From NCBI GenBank assembly GCA_965260935.1, contig OZ253374.1:1488001-1552000 (forward strand): 64,000 nucleotides of DNA. Direction: 5' to 3'. Shown here one piece after another: positions 51,289 through 61,144 of this stretch. The position numbers were made by a program, and so were the translations under genes. Each line of letters starts with the position of its first letter. Position 1 is the first letter of the stretch. The notes beneath the pieces were generated by a model. The model worked only from the letters and a program-made list of their open reading frames with translations. It had not been told where the DNA came from and searched no databases. This DNA is from JBBROS01 sp965260935 (GTDB lineage: Bacteria > Pseudomonadota > Alphaproteobacteria > Acetobacterales > Acetobacteraceae).

Positions 51289-53039
51289 GCCGCGCCTGGG
51301 CCCCGGCGAAGCCTGCGGCGCGGTGGTGCCCCCTTTGCCATGCGCGCGGGCCGATCGCCGCGTTGCTGGAGGATGGCGGCCACGTGCTGCACCGCTGCCC
51401 AAGCTGCCGCACCTGTTTCTACGCCGACCGCACCATGCCGGACTACGAGCTGGAGGAGGAGGTTGGGTTCTACCAGCAGCTCTACCTGGAGCAGAACGGC
51501 AGCATCCATCACGTGACGCGCTTCCTGTTCATGGTGGATGACGAGGCGATCGACAGCGTGCTGGATGTCGGCTGCGGCTTCGGTTTCGGCGTCGATATGG
51601 CGAGGCGGGCGCTGGGATGGCGGGCGGTGGGGATCGATCCGTCGCACTACGCGCGGGAGGGCGCGGCACTGCTGGGCGCGGACATCCGCAAGGACTACCT
51701 GACCGCCGAGACCGAGTTGGGAGAGCCGTTCGGGCTGGTGGTGGCGTCCGAGGTGATCGAGCATGTGCCGGACCCGGACGGTTTCCTGCAGACGCTGCGG
51801 CGCTGGCTGCGTCCTGGGGCGACACTGGTGATGACGACGCCGGATGCGGACGCCATCGCGCCCGACGCCGGGGAAGCGGAGCTGGTGTCCATCCTGGCCG
51901 TGGGGACGCACCTGATCCTGTTTTCGGCCGCGTCGTTGGAGCTGGCGCTGCGCCGGGCCGGGTTCGCGCATGTCGACGTGGAGGCGCGGCACAATAACCT
52001 GATGGCGCTGGCCTCGGACCGTCCGATCCGCCGGCGGGGGGACGCCGAAGCGCGGCATATCCAGGCGTATCAGACCTACCTGATGCAGTTGGTGGATACG
52101 GCCGAGCCCGGCACGGCGCTGTGGAACGGGGCGGTGGGGCGGCTGTTCGCGTTGCAGGCCGGGTCGATGCCGCTGGAACACCTGCACGGGCTGTTCGCGC
52201 GGATCGCGGCGGCTTGGGAGGGGCGGTTCGGGATCGACCTGATGCGGCTGCGGCTGCCAGAGGTGTCGCCGGAGCAGGCGATCGTGGATGCGGAGCGGTC
52301 GGGCGCGGGCAAGGCGTTCATGTGGCCGCTGGGCGCGCAGCAACCGATGAACCTAGCGACGGTGCTGTTCTGCCGGGCTTTGCTGGAGAGCCGGCGGCCG
52401 GGGCGCTTGCCCGAGGACGTGCTGCGTTGGGCGCGTCCGGCGTATGTTCATGCGGTGCATACGGCGCGGGTGCTGATGGGCGGGGCGATGATCGACCTCG
52501 ACCTGCGCATGACGGCGTGGCGGGCGCGGCTGATGATCGTGGATTGCCTGGCGGAGCTGACGCCGGAAATGGAAGGGGAGCTGCTGGCCGGGTTGGCGCA
52601 GGCGTCGCCGGGCGGGCTGCACGAGCGGATCGACCCGACGCCGGAGATGCTGGCCGCGCGGATCGCGCCGTACCTGACGCGGATGGTGCAGGCGAACCGG
52701 TTCGACGAGGCGCGGCGGGTGGAGCCTTGGGTGCGGGACTTGGACTTGCTGGCGCGGGCGACGGCGCATGACCCGGTGAGGATGTATTACGCGCTGTTCA
52801 CGCTCGGGGTGTTGCGGCTGGTGGGGGAAAACCGGGCCGGCGATGCGGCGACAGTGTTCGAGCGGCTGGTGCGGGAAGCGGAGGCGCGGGCGGGGGATGC
52901 CGACGCGGACCGGTTTCGGGCGGTGGGGGCGGAGCACGTGGCGATGGCCCGGCGGTGGGCCGCGCCGGCGGGGGTTGAGGCCTCTGGCCTGCCCGCGGCT
53001 GCCGCGCGGAAGGGACGGCGGCGGGGCGTGGCGGCCTGA
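51285..53039 (+). CDS. Zinc-ribbon SAM methyltransferase of glycan modification type
   Basis: The 584-aa protein begins with a zinc ribbon (CPLCH ... CPSC, residues 16-42). A class I methyltransferase core follows from about residue 85: SVLDVGCGFGFGVDMARRAL, ASEVIEHVPDPDGFLQTLRR and RPGATLVMTTPDADAI. The last 300 residues are helical without a clear family and might hold the acceptor. This arrangement, with a zinc ribbon ahead of the methyltransferase, occurs in sugar methyltransferases. The ATG overlaps the glycosyltransferase stop, which suggests joint action on the same glycan. Confidence 0.8.
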   Translation: MSRAWAPAKPAARWCPLCHARGPIAALLEDGGHVLHRCPSCRTCFYADRTMPDYELEEEVGFYQQLYLEQNGSIHHVTRFLFMVDDEAIDSVLDVGCGFGFGVDMARRALGWRAVGIDPSHYAREGAALLGADIRKDYLTAETELGEPFGLVVASEVIEHVPDPDGFLQTLRRWLRPGATLVMTTPDADAIAPDAGEAELVSILAVGTHLILFSAASLELALRRAGFAHVDVEARHNNLMALASDRPIRRRGDAEARHIQAYQTYLMQLVDTAEPGTALWNGAVGRLFALQAGSMPLEHLHGLFARIAAAWEGRFGIDLMRLRLPEVSPEQAIVDAERSGAGKAFMWPLGAQQPMNLATVLFCRALLESRRPGRLPEDVLRWARPAYVHAVHTARVLMGGAMIDLDLRMTAWRARLMIVDCLAELTPEMEGELLAGLAQASPGGLHERIDPTPEMLAARIAPYLTRMVQANRFDEARRVEPWVRDLDLLARATAHDPVRMYYALFTLGVLRLVGENRAGDAATVFERLVREAEARAGDADADRFRAVGAEHVAMARRWAAPAGVEASGLPAAAARKGRRRGVAA

Positions 53040-53142
53040 CGCCAGCCGCCCTGATGGGCGACCGGCATCATTGTCCGGCTCGGGACGACGGAAACGGTGA
53101 TGATAAAGAGCCGCCGGTATGACAGGGACGTTTACCGAAGCC

Positions 53143-53808
53143 TTACGCGAACAAGTCTGTTGGCACGCTCCCGAAAGCACTCGCCGGTTGCGCCTTCAGC
53201 ATGGCCAGCGCAGTGGCCGCGCCCGTGCCGCTGCCGATGCTGGATGCCGGCGGTTCCACCTGCCACGTTTTCCAGCCTTGCCCGTCCTTGAGGCCGACCA
53301 TGCGGCCGTCCGTTTCTCGCTTGATGGTGTACGTTGAGCCAGCGTCAGTGAAGCTGAAGTCGCTGACGGCAAAACTGCCATCTTTCTGGCGTGTGAGCGA
53401 TAGACCAGTCACGCTCGCTTGGCCCTGTAGATCAGCTACATCCTGATTAACCTGTGAAGTTCGGTATCCACGAAAACGGTCATGAGTTTGTTTAATTTCC
53501 TCCACTCTTGTCTTACCGAACTTAGCCTCAATCATATCCCAATCAACAAGGCGATCAGCCGAGACAAAGGCATTGTGTGAACCAATATCCTCTAGTACTC
53601 TATTGATTTTGCCTTCTAAGTTGTTGGATAAGCTATCACCACTTATTGCCTCGGCCCGGCTCGCAGCTTGGCTGGCCACGTCGTTGATGACCGCAGGCTG
53701 CTCCTTGCGGGGGGCCGCTGGATCCGGAACGGCTGCTGTCCGCACAGGGGACAGGGCAGCGGCCGGTATCACCGGTGCAGCAACGGCGCCTATCGCTATC
53801 GCGGTCAT
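53143..53808 (-). CDS. Hypothetical protein with a low-GC central segment
   Basis: The 221-aa protein begins with an Ala/Pro-rich tract (MTAIAIGAVAAPVIPAAALS), then has a helical centre (LEGKINRVLEDIGSHNAFVS, WDMIEAKFGKTRVEEIKQTH). It ends in a beta-rich part with FAVSDFSFTDAGSTYTIKRE. The ATG has GAGGTGG just upstream. Codons of the central part, around 53440-53640, are clearly AT-richer than those of all neighbours, which suggests foreign DNA or an old insertion. It has no recognised family; function unknown. Confidence 0.6.
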   Translation of the reverse strand: MTAIAIGAVAAPVIPAAALSPVRTAAVPDPAAPRKEQPAVINDVASQAASRAEAISGDSLSNNLEGKINRVLEDIGSHNAFVSADRLVDWDMIEAKFGKTRVEEIKQTHDRFRGYRTSQVNQDVADLQGQASVTGLSLTRQKDGSFAVSDFSFTDAGSTYTIKRETDGRMVGLKDGQGWKTWQVEPPASSIGSGTGAATALAMLKAQPASAFGSVPTDLFA

Positions 53809-54053
53809 GGTCCACCTCTTATCCTAAGTGTCCCATCGTAGCTCAGGAAAGGTAAAGAAAACGTAAAGCTCTGACCGACGTTGTTGCGCCCTTGGCTCTC
53901 GAACGATCCGGCACTCTCGTCCATCAGCACGCAAGGCCGGTTGCCGGGGTTATATCATTGGAACGCGCTTCGACGCTTGGCCCTGTCGGCTTGCAGGTGG
54001 CTGCCGGCAAGGCGGTCCGCACGCGCGGCCGGCTTTGTTTCACGTGAAATAGG
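53809..54053. other. Intergenic region containing a parS-like site
   Basis: This stretch of about 245 bp lies between the hypothetical gene's start and the end of a small membrane protein gene. The parS-like site at 54036-54051 is the only distinct feature. No gene was identified. Confidence 0.45.
54036..54051. promoter_or_regulatory. parS-like centromere site
   Basis: The 16-mer TGTTTCACGTGAAATA matches the broadly conserved ParB-binding consensus TGTTTCACGTGAAACA at 15 of 16 positions, including the central 12-bp perfect palindrome TTTCACGTGAAA. Such sites cluster in the replication-origin domain and are bound by ParB during chromosome partitioning. It lies just 2 bp from the stop codon of the small membrane protein gene. 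parA and parB are not in the window. Confidence 0.6.
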
Positions 54054-54275
54054 CTACCTATCGGGCAGCAACAGGCTGCAATTGGAGCGTCCGGCGAGCA
54101 GGCAGTCCTCAAGGCGCGACTCGTCGGTAAGCCATTCGAACAGAAGCAATCCGAGCACCACCAGCAACAGGACCAGCGCCAGGGCGGCCAGGCTTCGGGT
54201 CGAGCGGTTTGCTTCGTCTTGCCGCTCCTGCTCGGATCGCGCCGGGCGCTGCGTTGGCCGATGCCTCATTTGCAT
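54054..54275 (-). CDS. Small single-span membrane protein
   Basis: This 73-aa protein has a basic, polar N-terminus (MQMRHRPTQRPARSEQERQD), one strong transmembrane helix (LAALALVLLLVVLGLLLFEW) and a short tail with two Cys (LEDCLLAGRSNCSLLLP). The tail pattern is familiar from small proteins of Acetobacteraceae, where the two Cys are kept. The start ATG 54275 has AGGA 6 nt before it. Function unknown. Confidence 0.6.
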   Translation of the reverse strand: MQMRHRPTQRPARSEQERQDEANRSTRSLAALALVLLLVVLGLLLFEWLTDESRLEDCLLAGRSNCSLLLPDR

Positions 54276-54323
54276 TCTAATTCCTGGCCAGAGCAGCATA
54301 GCAGGCAGCGGCCGCGTCACCGC

Positions 54324-54989
54324 ATGGTATCATGCCTTGCTGAGCGAGGGGGAAACGGTTTGTTGCAGGAGGCAGTTGCGCATCTCGTCCGTTGCCACGC
54401 CGTGTTCGGGCCGTTGGTCGAGCGCATCGGCCCGCCGCAGCGGGACGTTGCCCTGCGTGAGCCTTATGAGGCGCTGGTGCGGTCGATCGCGCATCAGCAG
54501 CTTCACGGCAACGCGGCGCGGGCGATCCTGGCGCGGTTCGCGGCGCTGTTCCCCGGGCCGGGCTTCCCGGCGCCGGAGGCCGTGGCGGGGGTCGAGGATG
54601 CGGTGCTGCGGGCGTGCGGGTTCTCGGCCAGCAAGATCGCGGCGATCCGGGACATCTGCGCCCGGCGGATCGAAGGCGTGGTGCCGACGGCGGCGGAGGC
54701 GGGCGGGCTCAGCGACGAGGCGCTGATCGAGCGGCTCTGCGTCATCCGCGGCGTGGGGCGATGGACGGTGGAGATGATGCTGATGTCCTCGCTCGGGCGG
54801 CCGGACGTGCTGCCGGTGGACGATTTCGGCATACGCGACGGATGGCGGCTGCTGAACCGGCTGGATGAGCAGCCCAAGCCCAGGGCGCTCGCCGCCATCG
54901 GGGCGGCCTGGGCGCCGTACCGGTCGACGGCGGCTTGGTATCTCTGGCGGGCGGCGGACGAGGGCAAGACGATCAAGCAGTCAATGTGA
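54324..54989 (+). CDS. DNA-3-methyladenine glycosylase II (AlkA-like)
   Basis: This 221-aa base-excision repair enzyme removes alkylated purines. It has the helix-hairpin-helix and catalytic region IRGVGRWTVEMMLM followed by VLPVDDFGIRDGWRLL, with the catalytic Asp in VDDFGIRDG. It is shorter than E. coli AlkA because the N-terminal extra domain is absent, as in many bacteria. The start is uncertain between ATG 54324 and a TTG near 54360. It is divergent from the small membrane protein. Confidence 0.9.
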   Translation: MVSCLAERGGNGLLQEAVAHLVRCHAVFGPLVERIGPPQRDVALREPYEALVRSIAHQQLHGNAARAILARFAALFPGPGFPAPEAVAGVEDAVLRACGFSASKIAAIRDICARRIEGVVPTAAEAGGLSDEALIERLCVIRGVGRWTVEMMLMSSLGRPDVLPVDDFGIRDGWRLLNRLDEQPKPRALAAIGAAWAPYRSTAAWYLWRAADEGKTIKQSM

Positions 54990-55141
54990 CGCCGGCCGCT
55001 TCGGTTGGCCGGCATGAGCGCCGGATCGGCGGGCGGGCAAGACGTGGTTTTTCCCACAGACGCCGGCGCGCCGCCCCGTGCATAGAAAGGCAGGCGCGCG
55101 CGCACTTATGCAGCGCCACGCGGCCCCGAACGGAGAAAGCT

Positions 55142-55456
55142 ATGCAACGCCCGACGCACCCCGCCGCCCCGAAGCAGAAGACCGGAGCGCCAAATTCCGC
55201 GCATCCCCTTACGGCGGTTGCCCGCATGCGCGAGGACGCGCAACGCGCCGCTGACCGCATCATTGACCGTGCTTGCGCCGCCCGCGCCCTGGGCGCCACG
55301 GCCCAGATGCACCGCGCCGGCGCACTGGAACTGGAGCGCCAAGCGGACCGCGCCGAAAAATTGCTGTTCGGTCAAGTCGTCACGGCCTGCCGCGCCGCTG
55401 CTGCCGAGAACCGGCTCGTTGCTGACGCGCTCGATGCCATGGATGGCGAGTGGTGA
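55142..55456 (+). CDS. Small charged alpha-helical protein
   Basis: This 104-aa protein is rich in Ala, Arg and Glu and is predicted to be mostly helical (MREDAQRAADRIIDRACAAR, ELERQADRAEKLLF). The ATG 55142 follows GGAGAAAGCT, a good ribosome-binding site. There is no signal peptide or recognised family. It precedes the dispersed repeat copy B. Confidence 0.5.
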   Translation: MQRPTHPAAPKQKTGAPNSAHPLTAVARMREDAQRAADRIIDRACAARALGATAQMHRAGALELERQADRAEKLLFGQVVTACRAAAAENRLVADALDAMDGEW

Positions 55457-55571
55457 GGGCGTTGGCGCGGGATGCGGCCCGGCGATCCGCGATTGTTGGC
55501 GCGTCCCGATATTGAGACGGTTAACGCCGACCGCGCTCCGGCGCGCAAGCCTGCTTAGAAATTTTTAAGAC

Positions 55572-55617
55572 GCATCATTTTACCGGCAGCGTGCCTGCAC
55601 GCCCCGCCGAATGATGC
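55572..55617 (+). repeat. Dispersed 46-nt hairpin repeat, copy B
   Basis: This is the clearest copy of the element described at 19616: GCATCATT/AATGATGC outer arms, CGGC/GCCG middle arms, and GCGTGC/GCACGC inner arms around a 2-nt loop. It differs from copy A at only a few positions. It shares the 5' flank GCAAGCCTGCTTAGAAA with copy A. It lies between convergent genes. Confidence 0.8.
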
Positions 55618-55648
55618 TTGGCTCAAACGGCTTCCGGCATGATGCGCC

Positions 55649-56094
55649 TCACCGCCTCCGCAGCAGCACGTCCCGCGCCTGGTTGACGCGGGCGGCGAGC
55701 CAGTCGGTGCCGCCGCCGTCCGGATGGGCGCCGCGCATGACGCGGACCCAGGCGGCGCGGACGTCGCTGTCGGACGCTCCCTCGTGCAGGCCGAGGATCT
55801 CGAGCGCCTCCTTGCGGGTCATGCGGCCCGGCCGCGCCGGGGCGGAGCGGCTGGGGCCTGTTCCGCCGCCCCGGTTCTCGCGCCAGAAATTGAGCACGAG
55901 CGGCCCGGCCAGGAACAGGCCGGTCATCGCGATCGAGCCGCGCCCGCTCAGGAACAGCAGGGCGGTCAGGCTCAGCCCGGCCAGTGCGGCGACCCAGGCG
56001 AAGAACGACTTGACCGAGGCGATGCTCGCGCGGGAGAAGGCGTTGGCGGCCCAAAGCGTCGCGGCCAGTGCCGCCAGGCCCAGGGCAAGCGGGA

Positions 56095-56098
<4 letters not shown>
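55649..56098 (-). CDS. Membrane-anchored J-domain protein (DjlA/Tim14-like)
   Basis: This 149-aa protein has two to three N-terminal transmembrane segments (IPLALGLAALAATLWAANAF, AWVAALAGLSLTALLFLSG, ITGLFLAGPLVLNF-like). A C-terminal J-domain follows (TRKEALEILGLHEGASDSDV) with the HPD motif in RGAHPDGGGTD. It should recruit DnaK to the inner membrane. The ATG overlaps the maeB stop. Confidence 0.87.
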
Positions 56099-58383
<2,285 letters not shown>

Positions 58384-58467
58384 GTCCTCCCGTTATTGCA
58401 CGATTAGCTTGCAATCGCTTTGACTGGAACAGCAAGACGCGCCATTTGCCGGGCCAACGATAGCTCG

Positions 58468-58514
58468 GCATCGTTCGGCAACGCGTACCTGGCACGCTGC
58501 CGGTGAAATGACGC
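58468..58514 (-). repeat. Dispersed hairpin repeat, copy C (inverted)
   Basis: Read on the minus strand this 47-nt unit matches copies A and B in its first half (GCGTCATTTCACCGGCAGCG) and in the end arm (GCCGAACGATGC), with a changed loop. A further inverted repeat (AAGACGCG...) surrounds it at about 58434-58519, so the whole may be a small palindromic element. It lies between maeB and tRNA-Leu. Confidence 0.65.
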
Positions 58515-58539
58515 GTCTTAGAGGAGAGTGGGGAAAGAA

Positions 58540-58622
58540 TGCGGTCGAGAAGACTCGAACTTCCACGGGGTTGCCCCCACAAGCACCTCAAGCTTGCGCG
58601 TCTACCATTCCGCCACGACCGC
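58540..58622 (-). tRNA. tRNA-Leu (anticodon GAG)
   Basis: Read on the minus strand it starts GCGGTCGTGGCGGAATGG and ends with the matching acceptor arm CGACCGC plus discriminator A. The anticodon stem CAAGC/GCTTG encloses the loop TTGAGGT, giving anticodon GAG (codons CUU/CUC). A long variable arm and the T arm GTTCGAGTC are present. The 3' CCA is not encoded. The fold and identity are unambiguous. Confidence 0.96.
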
Positions 58623-58676
58623 ATCGTGCCTGCCTGCCCGGTTGGCCCGGGCCTGCAAGAAGGGGGCGTATAGCGG

Positions 58677-59441
58677 ATGGACGGATTGGGTTCAATCGGG
58701 GTGACGCCGGATATTTCGTGGCGGGTCGAGCCGGGGCTGCAGGACTATGCCGCGGCGCTGGCGGCGATGCAGGCGCGGGTAGCCGCAGTCCGCGAGGGCG
58801 GGGCGGGCGAACTGGTGTGGCTGCTGGAGCACCCGCCGCTGTACACCGCCGGGACGTCGGCACAGGACCAGGACCTAGTCGGCGCAGCGCCTTTCCCGGT
58901 CTACCGGGCGGGGCGCGGGGGGCAGTGGACGTATCACGGGCCGGGGCAGCGGGTTGCCTACGCGATGCTCGACCTGACCCGGACGCATGGGCGCGTGCCG
59001 GCGCGGGACGTGCGGCGTTACGTGGACGGGCTGGAGGAGTGGCTGATCGTGGCGCTCGGGCATTTGGGGGTCCGCGGCGAGCGGCGGGCGGGGCGGGTCG
59101 GCATCTGGGTTGCCGACGCACGGACCGGCGGGGAGGCGAAGATCGCCGCGATCGGGGTGCGGGTCACGCGTTGGGTAAGCTGGCATGGGGTGGCGCTGAA
59201 CGTCCGTCCGAACCTGGATCATTTCGGCGGGATCGTTCCGTGCGGCATCCGCGAGCATGGGGTTACGAGCTTGCAGGCGCTCGGGCGGGACGTAACGATG
59301 GGCGCCGTGGACGTGGCGTTGCGGCGCGCTTGGACAGAGGTGTTCGGCGGCGGGGTGGATGAACGGGTGCTGCAATCCAGGGCCGGGAGCGCTCCTTCCG
59401 GCCCTGGGACGCAGGCTGGGCGCGCTATGAGAGTAGGCTGA
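58677..59441 (+). CDS. lipB: Octanoyltransferase
   Basis: LipB moves octanoyl from ACP to the lipoyl domains of 2-oxoacid dehydrogenases. The 254-aa protein has HPPLYTAGTSAQDQDL, GRGGQWTYHGPGQRVAY, the catalytic Lys in EAKIAAIGVRV and the catalytic Cys in GIVPCGIREHGVTSL. The start is ATG 58677. Its 3' end overlaps the convergent hypothetical gene by 17 bp. The C-terminal 30 residues are not conserved. Confidence 0.95.
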   Translation: MDGLGSIGVTPDISWRVEPGLQDYAAALAAMQARVAAVREGGAGELVWLLEHPPLYTAGTSAQDQDLVGAAPFPVYRAGRGGQWTYHGPGQRVAYAMLDLTRTHGRVPARDVRRYVDGLEEWLIVALGHLGVRGERRAGRVGIWVADARTGGEAKIAAIGVRVTRWVSWHGVALNVRPNLDHFGGIVPCGIREHGVTSLQALGRDVTMGAVDVALRRAWTEVFGGGVDERVLQSRAGSAPSGPGTQAGRAMRVG

Positions 59442-60060
59442 CCAAGCCCCCTCGCGGTTCCGGTGCAGGGTTCGCAGCCGGAGATTGGTTATCCGATTTC
59501 TTCCCTTTAACGTTGTCCTTCTTACCTTGCGTCTCGGTAGAGAGTGGGTCGGATTGCACGGTCGCCGGGCTTTGCCCCGGTGATGCCGGCGCCTCGGACT
59601 GGCCCGATGACGGCGGAACCTGGCTCGCGGCCTGTTGCTCCGGTGCAAGCTCGTTTCTTGGCGTCTCCGACGACTGGGTTCGGGTCGGTGCAGTTGTCGC
59701 AGCCGCCGAGGCGCCGCCGGAGGGTGACGACGCCGCTGCCGGCCCTGAGTCGGCCTGCGGGTTCGCCGCCGTCGGTGCTGCAGCGCTGGCGCTGCCGGCT
59801 GCGAACAAAGCCCTTACGCGTTCCTGCAACCCACGGCCGAACGATGCGCCCGCTGAACTGGATTTGCTGTCCGACAAGTCTTTGGCAAGGTCGGCAATGC
59901 GCTGAGCTTCGGGGCTGATTTTCACCTGGTCTACCCGGAAAGCGAATTGCGGCTGAGCTTTGGTAGCTGACGCGCTCGACTGCAACAGCGCCAGGGATGA
60001 TGAGCGTGCCGGGAATGAAGAAAAGGCCGCGACGCCGACCGAATTAAGAGAGTCAACCAA
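59425..60060 (-). CDS. Hypothetical Ala/Ser/Pro-rich protein
   Basis: This 211-aa protein lacks a signal peptide. Residues 30-60 include VDQVKISPEAQRIADLAKDL, similar in style to sequences of flagellar regulatory or export-linked proteins; the rest is a low-complexity Ala/Ser/Pro/Gln tract. It starts with TTG at 60060, with GGAGG 6 nt upstream, the only convincing start. Function unknown. Confidence 0.55.
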   Translation of the reverse strand: MVDSLNSVGVAAFSSFPARSSSLALLQSSASATKAQPQFAFRVDQVKISPEAQRIADLAKDLSDSKSSSAGASFGRGLQERVRALFAAGSASAAAPTAANPQADSGPAAASSPSGGASAAATTAPTRTQSSETPRNELAPEQQAASQVPPSSGQSEAPASPGQSPATVQSDPLSTETQGKKDNVKGKKSDNQSPAANPAPEPRGGLVSLLS

Positions 60061-60149
60061 AATAAACCTCCGTATCCTGTTACGAGACGAAGTTCATTTT
60101 TAGCGACAAACCTTAAATCTTCGTTGAGAGACGAGGACTATTTATGGCC

Positions 60150-60428
60150 TCAGCCGAGGGTTGGCTTGGCAATGAAGTCCACCCTGCCCTCCGGTTCGGT
60201 CAAGTCTTCGTGGATCAGCACGACCGACGCTCCTGGCGGCCCACGGCGGCAAGCGCGCAGCAGTTCCTCGACTGCGGCGGTGTCGCCCTCGGCAAAGGCC
60301 GCGACGCTGCCATCCGCCTCGTTGCGGACCCAGCCGGCGACGCCGAGAGTGGTTGCGGCATGAACCATCCACTGCCGGTAGCCGACGCCTTGGACATGGC
60401 CGTGGATGCGCAGGCGCTTCGCGCTCAT
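60150..60428 (-). CDS. acyP: Acylphosphatase
   Basis: This 92-aa enzyme hydrolyses carboxyl-phosphate bonds. The family signature is complete: LRIHGHVQGVGYRQWMVHAA with the catalytic Arg in YRQW, then VAGWVRNEADGSVAAFAEGD with the Asn. The ATG overlaps the ATP12 gene stop (ATGA), so it is last in a coupled operon. Confidence 0.96.
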   Translation of the reverse strand: MSAKRLRIHGHVQGVGYRQWMVHAATTLGVAGWVRNEADGSVAAFAEGDTAAVEELLRACRRGPPGASVVLIHEDLTEPEGRVDFIAKPTLG

Positions 60429-61144
60429 GGCTGGGCGCTCAGGCGAAGGAAGCGTTCGGCCAAGGCCACGTCCGCGGCCACGTCGGCCCGGCGGCGGGCG
60501 GCTTCGGCGTCCTCGCCCCAGGCCTCAATCTCGAACTGCTCGTCCAGGCTGGAGAGTTTATAGGCTTCGGCCGCGTCGAGCGCCGCGTCGGCAAGGGCGA
60601 GGCCGAGAACGGCGCTGCCGAGGGCCGGCACGGCGACGCCGAGCGCGGCGAGGGCCTCGGGGGTGTGTTCGACCATGACCTCGCCGATGCGGGCCAAGGC
60701 AGCAGGGTCCTGCGGACGATGCATGATGCCCGCCGTGGGGACGAGACTTGCGCCGTGCCGGCGATGGAGCCAGTCGAGCCAAGGCTGCCAGGCATGGGCT
60801 TGGCGAATCACCAGCGGCTCGGGGCGCTCGGCGCGGTAGCAGAGAAGGTCGGTTTCGGCGTAACGGGCAAGCTCGCGGGCGACGGGCGCCGGGTCGGGGG
60901 CGATGCGGTCCTGGGCAGTGCCGGCGATGCGGGTGAGCGGGACGGCGTCCATGGTCAGTGCGCCGCCTTTCTCGCCGCCGGCGGCTTGCCATTCCGCGGC
61001 GATGGCCTCGGCGAGGGCGTGGCTGCGGATCGAAAGCGGAGCGCCGCCCGGGATGCGCATGGGCTTGCCGTCGAGCAAGACGCTGTAGGCGCCCGGCTGG
61101 CCCCCGGCTTCGGCCCGGGTCCAGAAGCGGCGCATTCCGCTCAT
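60425..61144 (-). CDS. ATP12-family chaperone
   Basis: This 239-aa protein is the alphaproteobacterial homologue of mitochondrial ATP12, which helps assemble the F1-ATPase alpha subunit. Motifs: YSVLLDGKPMRIPGGAPL, EWQAAGGEKGGALTMDAVPL, ETDLLCYRAERPEPLVIRQA, WQPWLDWLHRRHGASL. It is cotranscribed and overlapped on both sides by AsmA and acylphosphatase genes. Confidence 0.93.
   Translation of the reverse strand: MSGMRRFWTRAEAGGQPGAYSVLLDGKPMRIPGGAPLSIRSHALAEAIAAEWQAAGGEKGGALTMDAVPLTRIAGTAQDRIAPDPAPVARELARYAETDLLCYRAERPEPLVIRQAHAWQPWLDWLHRRHGASLVPTAGIMHRPQDPAALARIGEVMVEHTPEALAALGVAVPALGSAVLGLALADAALDAAEAYKLSSLDEQFEIEAWGEDAEAARRRADVAADVALAERFLRLSAQP

Noticed and set aside
53040..53142. Possible small RNA between the methyltransferase and the hypothetical gene
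   Set aside because: No stable long stem, promoter or terminator could be identified in this 103-bp gap.
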